A stretch of 6,990 nucleotides of DNA from the NCBI GenBank assembly GCA_021203945.1, contig JAJQAF010000022.1, positions 1-6,990 on the forward strand, given 5' to 3'. Below, piece by piece: positions 1 to 6,364 of the stretch. Numbering within the stretch: position 1 is the first letter of the stretch; each line of letters opens with the position of its first letter. A program made the translations under genes and the position numbers. This stretch comes from Campylobacter sp. (GTDB taxonomy: Bacteria > Campylobacterota > Campylobacteria > Campylobacterales > Campylobacteraceae). A model generated the notes under the pieces. That model was not told the DNA's origin and did no database searches. It saw only the letters and a program-made list of their open reading frames with translations.

Positions 1-501
1 TGCTAAAACAGCATAATATTCCATATTTTCCAGCCAAAATCACATTTCAAAAAGCCGATTGGCTAAATTTTCATATGTTGTGATAAAATTTGATGAATTA
101 ACTTTTGTTTCATATGAAACATTGTTAAAAATTTTTTGCTCTAATGGTGTGTAGCTTTTATTTTCAAGGCTTGAAATTTCAATATTTGCAGCATTTACGC
201 TCTCATAAATTTCAAAAATTTCGCCTTTTTTATAAAGTCCCGCCGAACCGACGAAAATAATTTCATCGGGCAAAGCGTTTAAAATCGTATCAGGATTTTT
301 CGGTCTGCGATTATCGTTAATAGGCGCGTCTGTCGGTTGCGTTTTGCGGCTTAGATTATCAACATATCTATCGCTAAAATTTGAGCTAAGCATAGATCTT
401 TTTTGCAAAAAAGCACTTAAATTTACACTCATATCTACAAGCCCCACACCCATGGCAAGCGCAAATTTAAATATTTCGTTGTTGCCCGCCGATATTATCA
501 A
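1..501 (-). pseudogene. Nucleoside phosphorylase-superfamily gene, interrupted by in-frame TGA and cut by window edge
   Basis: The product resembles the small proteins that Campylobacter genomes annotate as purine-nucleoside phosphorylase (PNP/UDP phosphorylase superfamily), which cleave nucleosides in salvage. Seen: an N-terminal strand [14 protein letters not shown] and the segment GVGLVDMSVNLS (18-29), a glycine turn IIFVGSAGLY (81-90), and NSSNFITT (135-142). The frame reaches TGA at 40-42 after 153 codons, but the same frame then reads FWLENMEYYAVLA to the edge of the window. In this superfamily a Met-Glu pair in that position contacts the ribose, so the 153-residue product would lack active-site residues. 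A one-base change from GGA (Gly) would explain the stop. The start is TTG at 501, overlapping the hisF stop as TTGA with GAGG 7 nt upstream, so translation is probably coupled to hisF. Residues 36-78 are a polar, low-similarity stretch. The exact substrate cannot be told from sequence. A sequencing error remains possible. Confidence 0.7.
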
Positions 502-1247
502 AGCCTGACCTCAATGCCGTTTTCACGTAAATATCGTTTTAATTCTAAAATTTCAATCTGCCTAAAATGAAAGATTGAGGCCGCAAGACACGCGTCCGCA
601 CCAGCCAAAAATGCGTCTTTGATATGCTCCATTTTGCCCGCTCCGCCGCTTGCGATAACCGGAATTTTAAGCGTGCTAAAAATTTTTGTCAAATTTAAAT
701 CATATCCGTCTTTAGTGCCGTCTTTATCAATAGACGTTAGCATTATTTCGCCCGCACCTCGCTCTGCCACTTGCTTTGCCCAAGGAAAAGCGTCAAGCCA
801 AGTGTCTATGCGACCGCCGTTTATAAATACGTGATAATCTTCATCAAATCTTTTTGCGTCAATTGCGATTACTACGCATTGTGAGCCGAATTTATTCGCC
901 GCTTCGTCTATCAAATTCGGATTATGAATAGCGGCTGAATTTAAGCTTATTTTGTCGCAACCAACGTTTAAAAGGCGTGAAATATCATCAATCGTTCGTA
1001 TTCCGCCTCCGACGGTTAGCGGTATAAAAAGCTCTTTTGCGACGCGTTCAACGACATCTACAATCGTTTTGTTGCCAAGATGAGTCGCCGTTATATCAAG
1101 AAACGTTAGTTCGTCCGCACCCTCTTCGTTATAGCGTTTGGCGACTTCTACCGGATCGCCCGCGTCTATCAATCCGACGAAATTTACACCTTTTACGACA
1201 CGCCCGTCTTGGACGTCAAGACACGGGATAATACGTTTGGCATACAT
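498..1247 (-). CDS. hisF: Imidazole glycerol phosphate synthase subunit HisF (cyclase)
   Basis: HisF takes ammonia from the glutaminase HisH and converts PRFAR to imidazole glycerol phosphate plus AICAR, in cytosolic histidine biosynthesis. From the chosen start it is 249 residues, normal for this (beta/alpha)8 barrel. The catalytic aspartates fall at the canonical numbers: Asp11 in IIPCLDV and Asp130 in VIAIDAK. Phosphate-binding glycine stretches are visible at TVGGGIRT (78-85) and ASGGAGK (199-205). An upstream in-frame ATG at 1271 would add eight residues. I prefer the ATG at 1247 because AAAGGAGT sits just ahead of it and because it gives the standard HisF N-terminus [12 protein letters not shown]. 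No other his gene is in the window: the partner upstream is the divergent ksgA and downstream is the overlapping phosphorylase-like gene. AICAR released by HisF feeds purine synthesis, which would fit a purine-related downstream partner (inference). Confidence 0.97.
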   Translation of the reverse strand: MYAKRIIPCLDVQDGRVVKGVNFVGLIDAGDPVEVAKRYNEEGADELTFLDITATHLGNKTIVDVVERVAKELFIPLTVGGGIRTIDDISRLLNVGCDKISLNSAAIHNPNLIDEAANKFGSQCVVIAIDAKRFDEDYHVFINGGRIDTWLDAFPWAKQVAERGAGEIMLTSIDKDGTKDGYDLNLTKIFSTLKIPVIASGGAGKMEHIKDAFLAGADACLAASIFHFRQIEILELKRYLRENGIEVRL

Positions 1248-1250
1248 TTT

Positions 1251-1258
1251 ACTCCTTT
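1251..1258 (-). promoter_or_regulatory. Ribosome binding site deciding the hisF start
   Basis: On the minus strand AAAGGAGT lies immediately before AAA-ATG, with GGAG 4 nt from the ATG at 1247. No comparable Shine-Dalgarno sequence precedes the upstream in-frame ATG at 1271, so this site selects the shorter HisF. Confidence 0.75.
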
Positions 1259-1303
1259 TATTTTCGCTCATAGCGCTTGGTATGCTTTTGTTGTTTTGAA
1301 ATT

Positions 1304-1309
1304 TCTATA
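1304..1309 (-). promoter_or_regulatory. hisF: Candidate -10 element for hisF
   Basis: On the minus strand the hexamer TATAGA, in the context AAAGTATAGAAAT, lies about 57 nt upstream of the hisF ATG. Epsilonproteobacterial sigma-70 promoters rely mainly on the -10 box and lack a conserved -35, so the call rests on a single weak hexamer in AT-rich DNA. It is a guess about where hisF transcription starts. Confidence 0.25.
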
Positions 1310-1413
1310 CTTTATTGTCCGGCATACGCACACTTTGCGGCTGCACTTTACCTAACCCAACGAAAAAATGCTTTTAAGCAGCCTAAATTTTGATTTATAA
1401 TACCTAAATTTTA

Positions 1414-1434
1414 CTTACCTAATCATTATGTAAG
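1414..1434. promoter_or_regulatory. 21-bp dyad, possible operator upstream of ksgA
   Basis: The arms CTTACcTAAT and ATTAtGTAAG face each other around a central C; nine of ten base pairs are symmetric. The core TAAT-C-ATTA resembles the inner part of Fur/PerR-type boxes, but the outer positions do not match well. It ends 11 nt upstream of the candidate ksgA -10 box, where a bound regulator could affect transcription. No regulator can be assigned from sequence. Confidence 0.35.
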
Positions 1435-1445
1435 CAACTTTTAGC

Positions 1446-1451
1446 TAAAAT
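1446..1451 (+). promoter_or_regulatory. ksgA: Candidate -10 element for the ksgA operon
   Basis: TAAAAT, in the context TTTTAGCTAAAATCGG, fits the Campylobacter -10 pattern (gnTAnaAT), with a T-rich tract upstream. Transcription from about 1458 would give a leader of roughly 25 nt to the ATG at 1484. An alternative, TATAAT at 1396-1401, matches the consensus hexamer better but lies farther away. Both are inference from short motifs in AT-rich DNA. Confidence 0.45.
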
Positions 1452-1483
1452 CGGCGAAATTTTAATGTTAAAAATTTAAAAAT

Positions 1484-2344
1484 ATGGAAAAAATCAGAGC
1501 AAAAAAGCATTTTGGACAAAATTTCCTACAAGATGAAATCATCTTAAATAAAATCATCAAATCGATTCCCGAAAATACGACAAATATCGTTGAAATCGGG
1601 GCTGGCTTAGGTGATTTGACGTTTAAACTTTTGCAAAATTTTGACGTAACGAGCTATGAAATAGACGGTGAATTATCCGTCTTGCTTGAGAAGAAATTTG
1701 CAAAAGAGATTAAAAACGGACGATTGAAATTTTTTTGTAAAGATGCATTAGATCAATGGCACACAAGCGGTCTTAGTGAAAAAGACTACTATTTAACGGC
1801 GAATTTGCCGTATTACGTCGCCACAAAAATGATATTAAATGCAATAGAAGATGAAAAATGTCGCGGACTATCCGTGATGATACAAAAAGAGGTCGCGCAG
1901 AAATTTAGCGCGATAAGCGGAGATAGCGCATTTAGTGCGTTAGCGATTTTGGCGAGTTTGCAGGGCGGTTGTGAGCTACTTTTTGATGTTGCGCCCGAAT
2001 GCTTTAACCCTCCGCCGAAAGTTACTTCATCTGTCGTTAGAATTACAAAAAATATAAATTTAATCGGAAATAACGGCATTTTTACAAGCGATTACGAATA
2101 TGAAAATTTTAAAATTTTTCTAAAATTTGCATTTGGCGCTCCGAGAAAAACGCTTATGAAAAATTTATCCGCGGGATTTGATAAATCAAAGATAAGTGAA
2201 ATTTTTATGCAGTTAAATTTAATCGCAAATGTCCGTCCGCACGAGTTAAACGTCAATCAATACCTAGAAATATTTAAAAATTTAAAGGTAAATGATGGAT
2301 ACAAACAACGAAGAGAAAGTAGCGACAACACAGGGCAAGAGTAA
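1484..2344 (+). CDS. ksgA: 16S rRNA (adenine1518-N6/adenine1519-N6)-dimethyltransferase KsgA/RsmA
   Basis: KsgA transfers four methyl groups from SAM to two adjacent adenosines near the 3' end of 16S rRNA during late 30S assembly. The 286 residues show the family motifs in order: KKHFGQNFL (7-15), the SAM-binding VEIGAGLGDLT (36-46), the acidic strand end YEID (58-61), the catalytic NLPY (107-110), VMIQKEVAQKF (131-141) and PPPKVTSSVV (176-185), then a helical C-terminal domain with GAPRKTLMKNL (218-228). The start ATG has no strong Shine-Dalgarno sequence. The last ~18 residues, after IFKNLK, are polar and are encoded in DNA that also encodes the start of rnj in another frame. They look like a tail gained by stop-codon loss, and the conserved fold appears to end before them. 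It is the first gene of the plus-strand operon. Confidence 0.96.
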   Translation: MEKIRAKKHFGQNFLQDEIILNKIIKSIPENTTNIVEIGAGLGDLTFKLLQNFDVTSYEIDGELSVLLEKKFAKEIKNGRLKFFCKDALDQWHTSGLSEKDYYLTANLPYYVATKMILNAIEDEKCRGLSVMIQKEVAQKFSAISGDSAFSALAILASLQGGCELLFDVAPECFNPPPKVTSSVVRITKNINLIGNNGIFTSDYEYENFKIFLKFAFGAPRKTLMKNLSAGFDKSKISEIFMQLNLIANVRPHELNVNQYLEIFKNLKVNDGYKQRRESSDNTGQE

Positions 2345-4472
2345 TAAAAAACGAAGATTTCGCCCAAAAAATCGCAATAAAAATTCTCAAAACGAGCAGA
2401 ATTTAAAAGACAATACCGAGGTAAAAACGCAAAATGCGGTTGATAATTTTTTCGCATTGCCGTTTGGAGACGATGAATCGCAAAAAGATCATAATTTAAC
2501 GGCATTTTCCCAAAATAAAACCGACAAAAACGGCTCAGTCAAACAATCTGCAGATAAATCAAACAATAACAAACAAAAAAATACTAACGCGCAAAAATCT
2601 CAAACCCAAATACCCAAAAACAGCGAAAAAAACGCGGATACATCAACTAACAACGAGTCTAACAAAGCAAAGAAAAATAAAAAACCGAAGAAAAATTTAC
2701 CAGCCAAACTAAACGGAAACGAGCAGTGGCAACAAGATATCGCAACTGCTTTGCAAGCAAACAAAGCCGTGCATGAGCTAAGGTTGGAGCCGCTAAAATA
2801 TCTAAATTCAAGCGAGCATAAACTCCGCATAACGCCGCTTGGCGGACTTGGCGAAATCGGCGGCAACATGACGATCTTTGAGACCGAAACAAGCGCGATT
2901 ATCGTAGATATAGGCATGAGTTTTCCGAGTGAAAGTATGCACGGAGTGGATATTTTGATCCCCGATTTTGATTATGTGCGAAAGATAAAAGATAAAATCG
3001 CGGGCATAATTATCACTCATGCGCATGAGGATCATATCGGTGCGGTGCCGTATTTTTTCAAAGAATTAAAATTCCCGCTTTACGCCACGCCGCTTCCGCT
3101 TGGAATGATCAATAATAAATTTGAAGAGCACGGGCTTAAGCAAGAGCGCTCTTTGTTTCGTTCCGTTGAGAAGCGAAAGCCTTATTTGATAGGCGATTTT
3201 GAAGTGGAATGGATACACATAACTCACTCCATAATTGACGCCAGCGCACTTGCGATCACGACAAAGGCGGGCACGATAATCCACACGGGCGATTTTAAGA
3301 TCGATCATACGCCTATCGACGGCTATCCGAGTGATTTGGGGCGACTTGCGCATTACGGCGAACGGGGAGTTTTATGCCTGCTAAGCGATAGCACAAACAG
3401 CTATAAAGAGGGCTTTACAAAAAGCGAAAGTAGCGTGGGAAAGACTTTTGACAGCATATTTGCCAAGGCTAAAGGGCGCGTGATAATGAGCACGTTTAGC
3501 TCAAACATTCATCGTGTATATCAGGCTATACAATGGGGATTAAAATATAACCGCAAAGTTTGCGTAATCGGACGAAGTATGGAGCGAAATTTATTTACGG
3601 CTATGGAGCTTGGATATATCAACCTTGATAAGAAAATTTTCATAGACGCAAACGAAGTCGGTAAATTTAAAGATAATGAAGTTCTTATCGTTACTACCGG
3701 CTCTCAAGGCGAGACGATGAGTGCGCTTTATCGCATGGCGACCGATGAGCATAAATATATAAAAATCAAGCCGAGCGATCAGATAATCATCAGCTCAAAA
3801 GCAATTCCTGGTAATGAAAATAGCGTATCAACAGTCTTAAATTTTTTAATAAAATCGGGCGCAAGCGTAGCTTATCAGGATTTTAGCGAAATTCACGTAA
3901 GCGGGCATGCCGCGCAAGAGGAACAAAAGCTGATGTTGCGCCTTATCAAGCCCAAATTTTTCCTACCCGTGCACGGCGAATATAATCACATCGCAAAACA
4001 TAAAGAAACGGCGATCGCATGCGGTGTCGACGAAAGAAATATCCATCTGATGAGCGACGGCGATCAGATTGAAATTTGTCAAAAATATATGAAACGCACA
4101 AAAACCGTAAAAACAGGTAAGGTATTTATAGACAATCAAATTAACAAGCAAATTTCAGACGACGTCGTGATAGATCGTCAAAATTTAGCCGAAGCGGGCG
4201 TCGTTATGATAATCGCGCAAATTTCACGCGGTAACGCTAAGCTTATCCATAAGCCGCGCGTAATCAGCTATGGGCTGGTTGCCGACAAACAGGACGCCGA
4301 ATTTAGTAAAGAGATGCAAGAAGTGCTGGTGCAGTTTTTAACCAACGTCAAAGAAGAGCTTTTAAAAGACGCCAGAATGCTTGAAGGGCAAGTGAGGCAA
4401 GTAATACGTAAGCATATCTTTAGAAAAGTTAAAAAATATCCGACGATCGTGCCGATCATCTATCTAATGTAA
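2295..4472 (+). CDS. rnj: Ribonuclease J (metallo-beta-lactamase/beta-CASP RNase)
   Basis: RNase J is an endo- and 5'-3' exoribonuclease central to mRNA decay and rRNA maturation in bacteria lacking RNase E. Counted from the ATG at 2292 (726 residues), residues 1 to about 170 are a Lys/Asn/Gln/Ser-rich, probably disordered extension. The metallo-beta-lactamase core begins near LRITPLGGLGEIGGN (178-192) and carries the zinc motif HAHEDH (243-248) and HTGDF (331-335). The beta-CASP region includes GRSMERN (427-433), TTGSQGE (468-474) and SGHA (537-540), then PVHGEYNH (559-566) and a C-terminal domain. Two ATGs are adjacent (2292, 2295). AAAGG at 2284-2288 is 3 nt from the first and 6 nt from the second, so I chose the second (725 residues). 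In H. pylori RNase J, a comparable lysine-rich extension is known and the enzyme partners the helicase RhpA. The 5' end overlaps ksgA by about 50 bp, suggesting coupled translation. Confidence 0.96.
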   Translation: MDTNNEEKVATTQGKSNKKRRFRPKNRNKNSQNEQNLKDNTEVKTQNAVDNFFALPFGDDESQKDHNLTAFSQNKTDKNGSVKQSADKSNNNKQKNTNAQKSQTQIPKNSEKNADTSTNNESNKAKKNKKPKKNLPAKLNGNEQWQQDIATALQANKAVHELRLEPLKYLNSSEHKLRITPLGGLGEIGGNMTIFETETSAIIVDIGMSFPSESMHGVDILIPDFDYVRKIKDKIAGIIITHAHEDHIGAVPYFFKELKFPLYATPLPLGMINNKFEEHGLKQERSLFRSVEKRKPYLIGDFEVEWIHITHSIIDASALAITTKAGTIIHTGDFKIDHTPIDGYPSDLGRLAHYGERGVLCLLSDSTNSYKEGFTKSESSVGKTFDSIFAKAKGRVIMSTFSSNIHRVYQAIQWGLKYNRKVCVIGRSMERNLFTAMELGYINLDKKIFIDANEVGKFKDNEVLIVTTGSQGETMSALYRMATDEHKYIKIKPSDQIIISSKAIPGNENSVSTVLNFLIKSGASVAYQDFSEIHVSGHAAQEEQKLMLRLIKPKFFLPVHGEYNHIAKHKETAIACGVDERNIHLMSDGDQIEICQKYMKRTKTVKTGKVFIDNQINKQISDDVVIDRQNLAEAGVVMIIAQISRGNAKLIHKPRVISYGLVADKQDAEFSKEMQEVLVQFLTNVKEELLKDARMLEGQVRQVIRKHIFRKVKKYPTIVPIIYLM

Positions 4473-4484
4473 TCAAGGATAAAA

Positions 4485-5447
4485 ATGCAAAATATGATAC
4501 AAATTGCAAGTGACGTTTTAAAACAAGAAGCAGCCGAGTTAATTCGTCAAGCCGATAAGCTCGGAAGCGAGATAGACGAAGCGGTAAATTTAATGTTTGC
4601 GGTCAAAGGCAAGGTCATCGTAACTGGTGTGGGTAAAAGCGGACACATAGGAGCAAAAATCGCCGCAACTCTCGCCAGCACGGGAACGCCGAGCTTTTTT
4701 ATCCATCCTACGGAAGCTATGCACGGCGATCTTGGAATGATAGATAAAAACGATGTGGTTTTGGCTATAAGTTTTAGCGGCGAGAGCGACGAGCTGGTTA
4801 AAATTTTACCGCATATTAAACGTTTTGGTATAAAAGTTATCGGTATGGCAAGAAGCGGTTCAAGCACGCTCGGTAAATTTAGCGATGCGTTTTTAAATTT
4901 AGACATCATTAAAGAAGCTTGTCCGTTAAATATCGCACCTACGACTTCAACAACGCTAAGCTTGGCGTTAGGAGATGCGTTAGCTGTTTGTTTGATGAAA
5001 AAACGTAAATTTAAACGGGAGGATTTTGCGAATTTTCACCCCGGCGGAAGTCTTGGTAAACGGCTTTTTGTAAAAGTAAAAGATGTAATGCGAAGAGAAA
5101 ATTTACCAGTCATAAAAGATGACGTTAGCCTAAGAACCGCCATAAATGCGATGACTCACGGCAAATTAGGTAACGTGATGTTAGTAAATAACAAAGGCGA
5201 GTTAGTGGCGATTTTAAGCGACGGCGATCTAAGGCGGGCGCTGATGAGTGAAAATTTTGATATAAACGATAGCGCTTTAAAATTTGCCAGTACCGATCCA
5301 AAAGTATTAGACGATGAAAATATGTTAGCCATAGACGCGCTCGCACTAATTGAACAATACAAAATTCAACTCCTAGTAGTCGTAGAAAAAGGCGTTCCCG
5401 TCGGGATTTTACACATTCACGACTTAACTAGTTTGGGGCTAAAATAA
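4485..5447 (+). CDS. kdsD: D-arabinose 5-phosphate isomerase (KdsD/KpsF family)
   Basis: This enzyme interconverts ribulose 5-phosphate and arabinose 5-phosphate, the first committed step to KDO for lipopolysaccharide or capsule; it is cytosolic. The 320 residues hold an N-terminal SIS domain (about 35-170) with TGVGKSGHIGAKIA (47-60), STGTPSFF (65-72) and CPLNIAPTTSTT (146-157), then HPGGSLGKRL (185-194) and two CBS domains (about 200-320, with LSDGDLRRAL in the first). The residues reported as catalytic in E. coli KdsD (Lys59, Glu111, Glu152, His193) have exact counterparts at a constant offset of eight: Lys51, Glu103, Glu144, His185. AAGGA at 4475-4479 lies 5 nt before the ATG. It sits 12 bp after rnj and overlaps the next gene by one base. 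KdsD and KpsF paralogues cannot be told apart by sequence; placement outside a capsule locus favours the housekeeping KDO role. Confidence 0.95.
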   Translation: MQNMIQIASDVLKQEAAELIRQADKLGSEIDEAVNLMFAVKGKVIVTGVGKSGHIGAKIAATLASTGTPSFFIHPTEAMHGDLGMIDKNDVVLAISFSGESDELVKILPHIKRFGIKVIGMARSGSSTLGKFSDAFLNLDIIKEACPLNIAPTTSTTLSLALGDALAVCLMKKRKFKREDFANFHPGGSLGKRLFVKVKDVMRRENLPVIKDDVSLRTAINAMTHGKLGNVMLVNNKGELVAILSDGDLRRALMSENFDINDSALKFASTDPKVLDDENMLAIDALALIEQYKIQLLVVVEKGVPVGILHIHDLTSLGLK

Positions 5448-6220
5448 TGGAAAAGATGCGATTAAACAAATTTATTTCACATAACACGAGTTATTCGCGA
5501 CGCGAAGCCGACGAGCTGATAAAACAAGGCAAAGTTAGTATAAATAATCGCGTCGTTAGCGAGCTAGCCGTTAGCGTTAGCGACGACGATAAGATCAAGA
5601 TAAACGGGCGATTGGTCAAGCTAAAAAAAGAATTTACGATGATCGTCTATCACAAACAAAAAGGTGAGTTGGTAACGAAAAAAGACGATCGCGGACGCAG
5701 AACTATATACGATAATCTGCCGTCGGGATTTGCTAAATTTGTCAGCATAGGGCGGCTGGATTATGCCAGTGAAGGGCTTTTGCTGCTAACGGACGCACCT
5801 GCTATCGCCACGGCTCTTATGCAAAGCGACATTGAGCGCGAATATTATCTAAAACTCAAAGGCGAAATTTCAGAGGAGGTTAAAACCGCGATGAGAGAGG
5901 GCTTTTTTGCTCGGGACGCTACAAAGGGCGCACATGCAAAAACCGCGATAAAATCAATGGAATTTAAGCCTTTCGTCGCATTTGACATCTTTGGTTCAAG
6001 CGGCGGCTACACGAAGCTAAGAGTTATGATAAATGAAGGCAAAAACCGCGAACTTAGGCGATTTTTTGGATATTTTGACCTTGAAGTTATGGATCTAAAA
6101 CGCGTTAGCTTCGGGCGCATTGATCTTGGAATGCTAAAAGAAGGCAAATGGCGATATTTTGAAAAGAGCGAATACGACGATCTACGCGATTTTTTAAAAG
6201 AAAACAAAGTAAGGTATTAG
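5447..6220 (+). CDS. rluB: rRNA pseudouridine synthase, RsuA/RluB/E/F family
   Basis: The protein isomerises a specific uridine in ribosomal RNA to pseudouridine. It has an N-terminal S4 RNA-binding domain (about 4-55: RLNKFISHNTSYSRREADELI, then GKVSINNRVV) and a catalytic domain. The latter shows the family signature GRLDYASEGLLLLT (102-115) with nucleophile Asp105, a second motif REYYLKLKGE (131-140), and NEGKNRELRRFF (196-207), typical of this subfamily. At 257 residues it is normal length. The ATG shares one base with the kdsD stop (TAATG), with GGGG at 5435-5438 as a modest ribosome binding site; an internal ATG three codons on is an alternative. Similarity alone does not settle whether the target is 16S (RsuA), 23S (RluB, RluF) or another site, so the symbol is provisional. 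It is the last intact gene of the operon, and a broken lipoprotein gene begins 3 nt after its stop. Confidence 0.9.
   Translation: MEKMRLNKFISHNTSYSRREADELIKQGKVSINNRVVSELAVSVSDDDKIKINGRLVKLKKEFTMIVYHKQKGELVTKKDDRGRRTIYDNLPSGFAKFVSIGRLDYASEGLLLLTDAPAIATALMQSDIEREYYLKLKGEISEEVKTAMREGFFARDATKGAHAKTAIKSMEFKPFVAFDIFGSSGGYTKLRVMINEGKNRELRRFFGYFDLEVMDLKRVSFGRIDLGMLKEGKWRYFEKSEYDDLRDFLKENKVRY
6211..6214 (+). promoter_or_regulatory. Ribosome binding site of the former lipoprotein gene
   Basis: AAGG inside the last codons of the pseudouridine synthase gene lies 9 nt before TTG at 6224, which opens the hydrophobic lipoprotein leader. The reading frame upstream is closed by the TAG at 6218-6220, so the gene must begin after it with a non-ATG codon (TTG at 6224 or 6230). 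The spacing supports 6224, but the leader then lacks the usual basic residues. Confidence 0.4.
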
Positions 6221-6306
6221 CTTTTGCCTTTGTTAAATATTGTATTGATAGCATTTTTGTTATTTTCGTGTTTGTAAAGCTCCTGCTCACAGTCGCGAAT
6301 AAATGT

Positions 6307-6339
6307 GAAGCGAAATTTAAATTTAAATAATTTCGCTTC
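6307..6339. repeat. Perfect 11-bp stem-loop inside the element
   Basis: GAAGCGAAATT (6307-6317) pairs fully with AATTTCGCTTC (6329-6339) across an 11-nt A/T loop. No U-run follows on either strand, so it is not a typical intrinsic terminator, although it could stabilise or block the 3' end of the upstream operon transcript. Confidence 0.75.
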
Positions 6340-6364
6340 CCTATCGCTCACCTTGTGCGATAGG
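6340..6364. repeat. Perfect 8-bp stem-loop inside the element
   Basis: CCTATCGC (6340-6347) pairs with GCGATAGG (6357-6364) around a 9-nt loop, directly after the first hairpin. It is much richer in G+C than the surrounding DNA. Again there is no T-run after it. Confidence 0.7.

Noticed and set aside
1037..1231. Plus-strand open frame opposite hisF
   Set aside because: It is antisense to conserved HisF barrel codons, and the arginine-rich product has no recognisable motif.
1310..1351. Minus-strand GTG frame of 13 codons (VQPQSVRMPDNKV) in the hisF leader, looking faintly protein-like
   Set aside because: It contains no histidine run, so it is not a his attenuator leader, and no attenuator hairpins follow. 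It is too short to support as a gene or a remnant.
1363..1380. Palindrome TGCTTTTAAGCA with a T6 run on the minus strand, terminator-like
   Set aside because: The stem is only about 4-5 bp and there is no minus-strand gene upstream of it to terminate, since ksgA lies there on the other strand.
2600..2917. Open minus-strand frame of 105 codons opposite rnj
   Set aside because: It lies wholly antisense to the RNase J gene and has a composition that mirrors that gene's low-complexity Lys/Asn codons. No ribosome binding site or recognisable motif.
4547..4909. Open minus-strand frame of 120 codons opposite kdsD
   Set aside because: It is fully antisense to a well-conserved enzyme gene and shows no domain, start signal or independent coding character.
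6208..6330. Alternative plus-strand open frame running across the leader and the left half of the element
   Set aside because: It has no ATG start or matching ribosome binding site, the translation has no family motif, and the lipobox-containing frame explains the region better.
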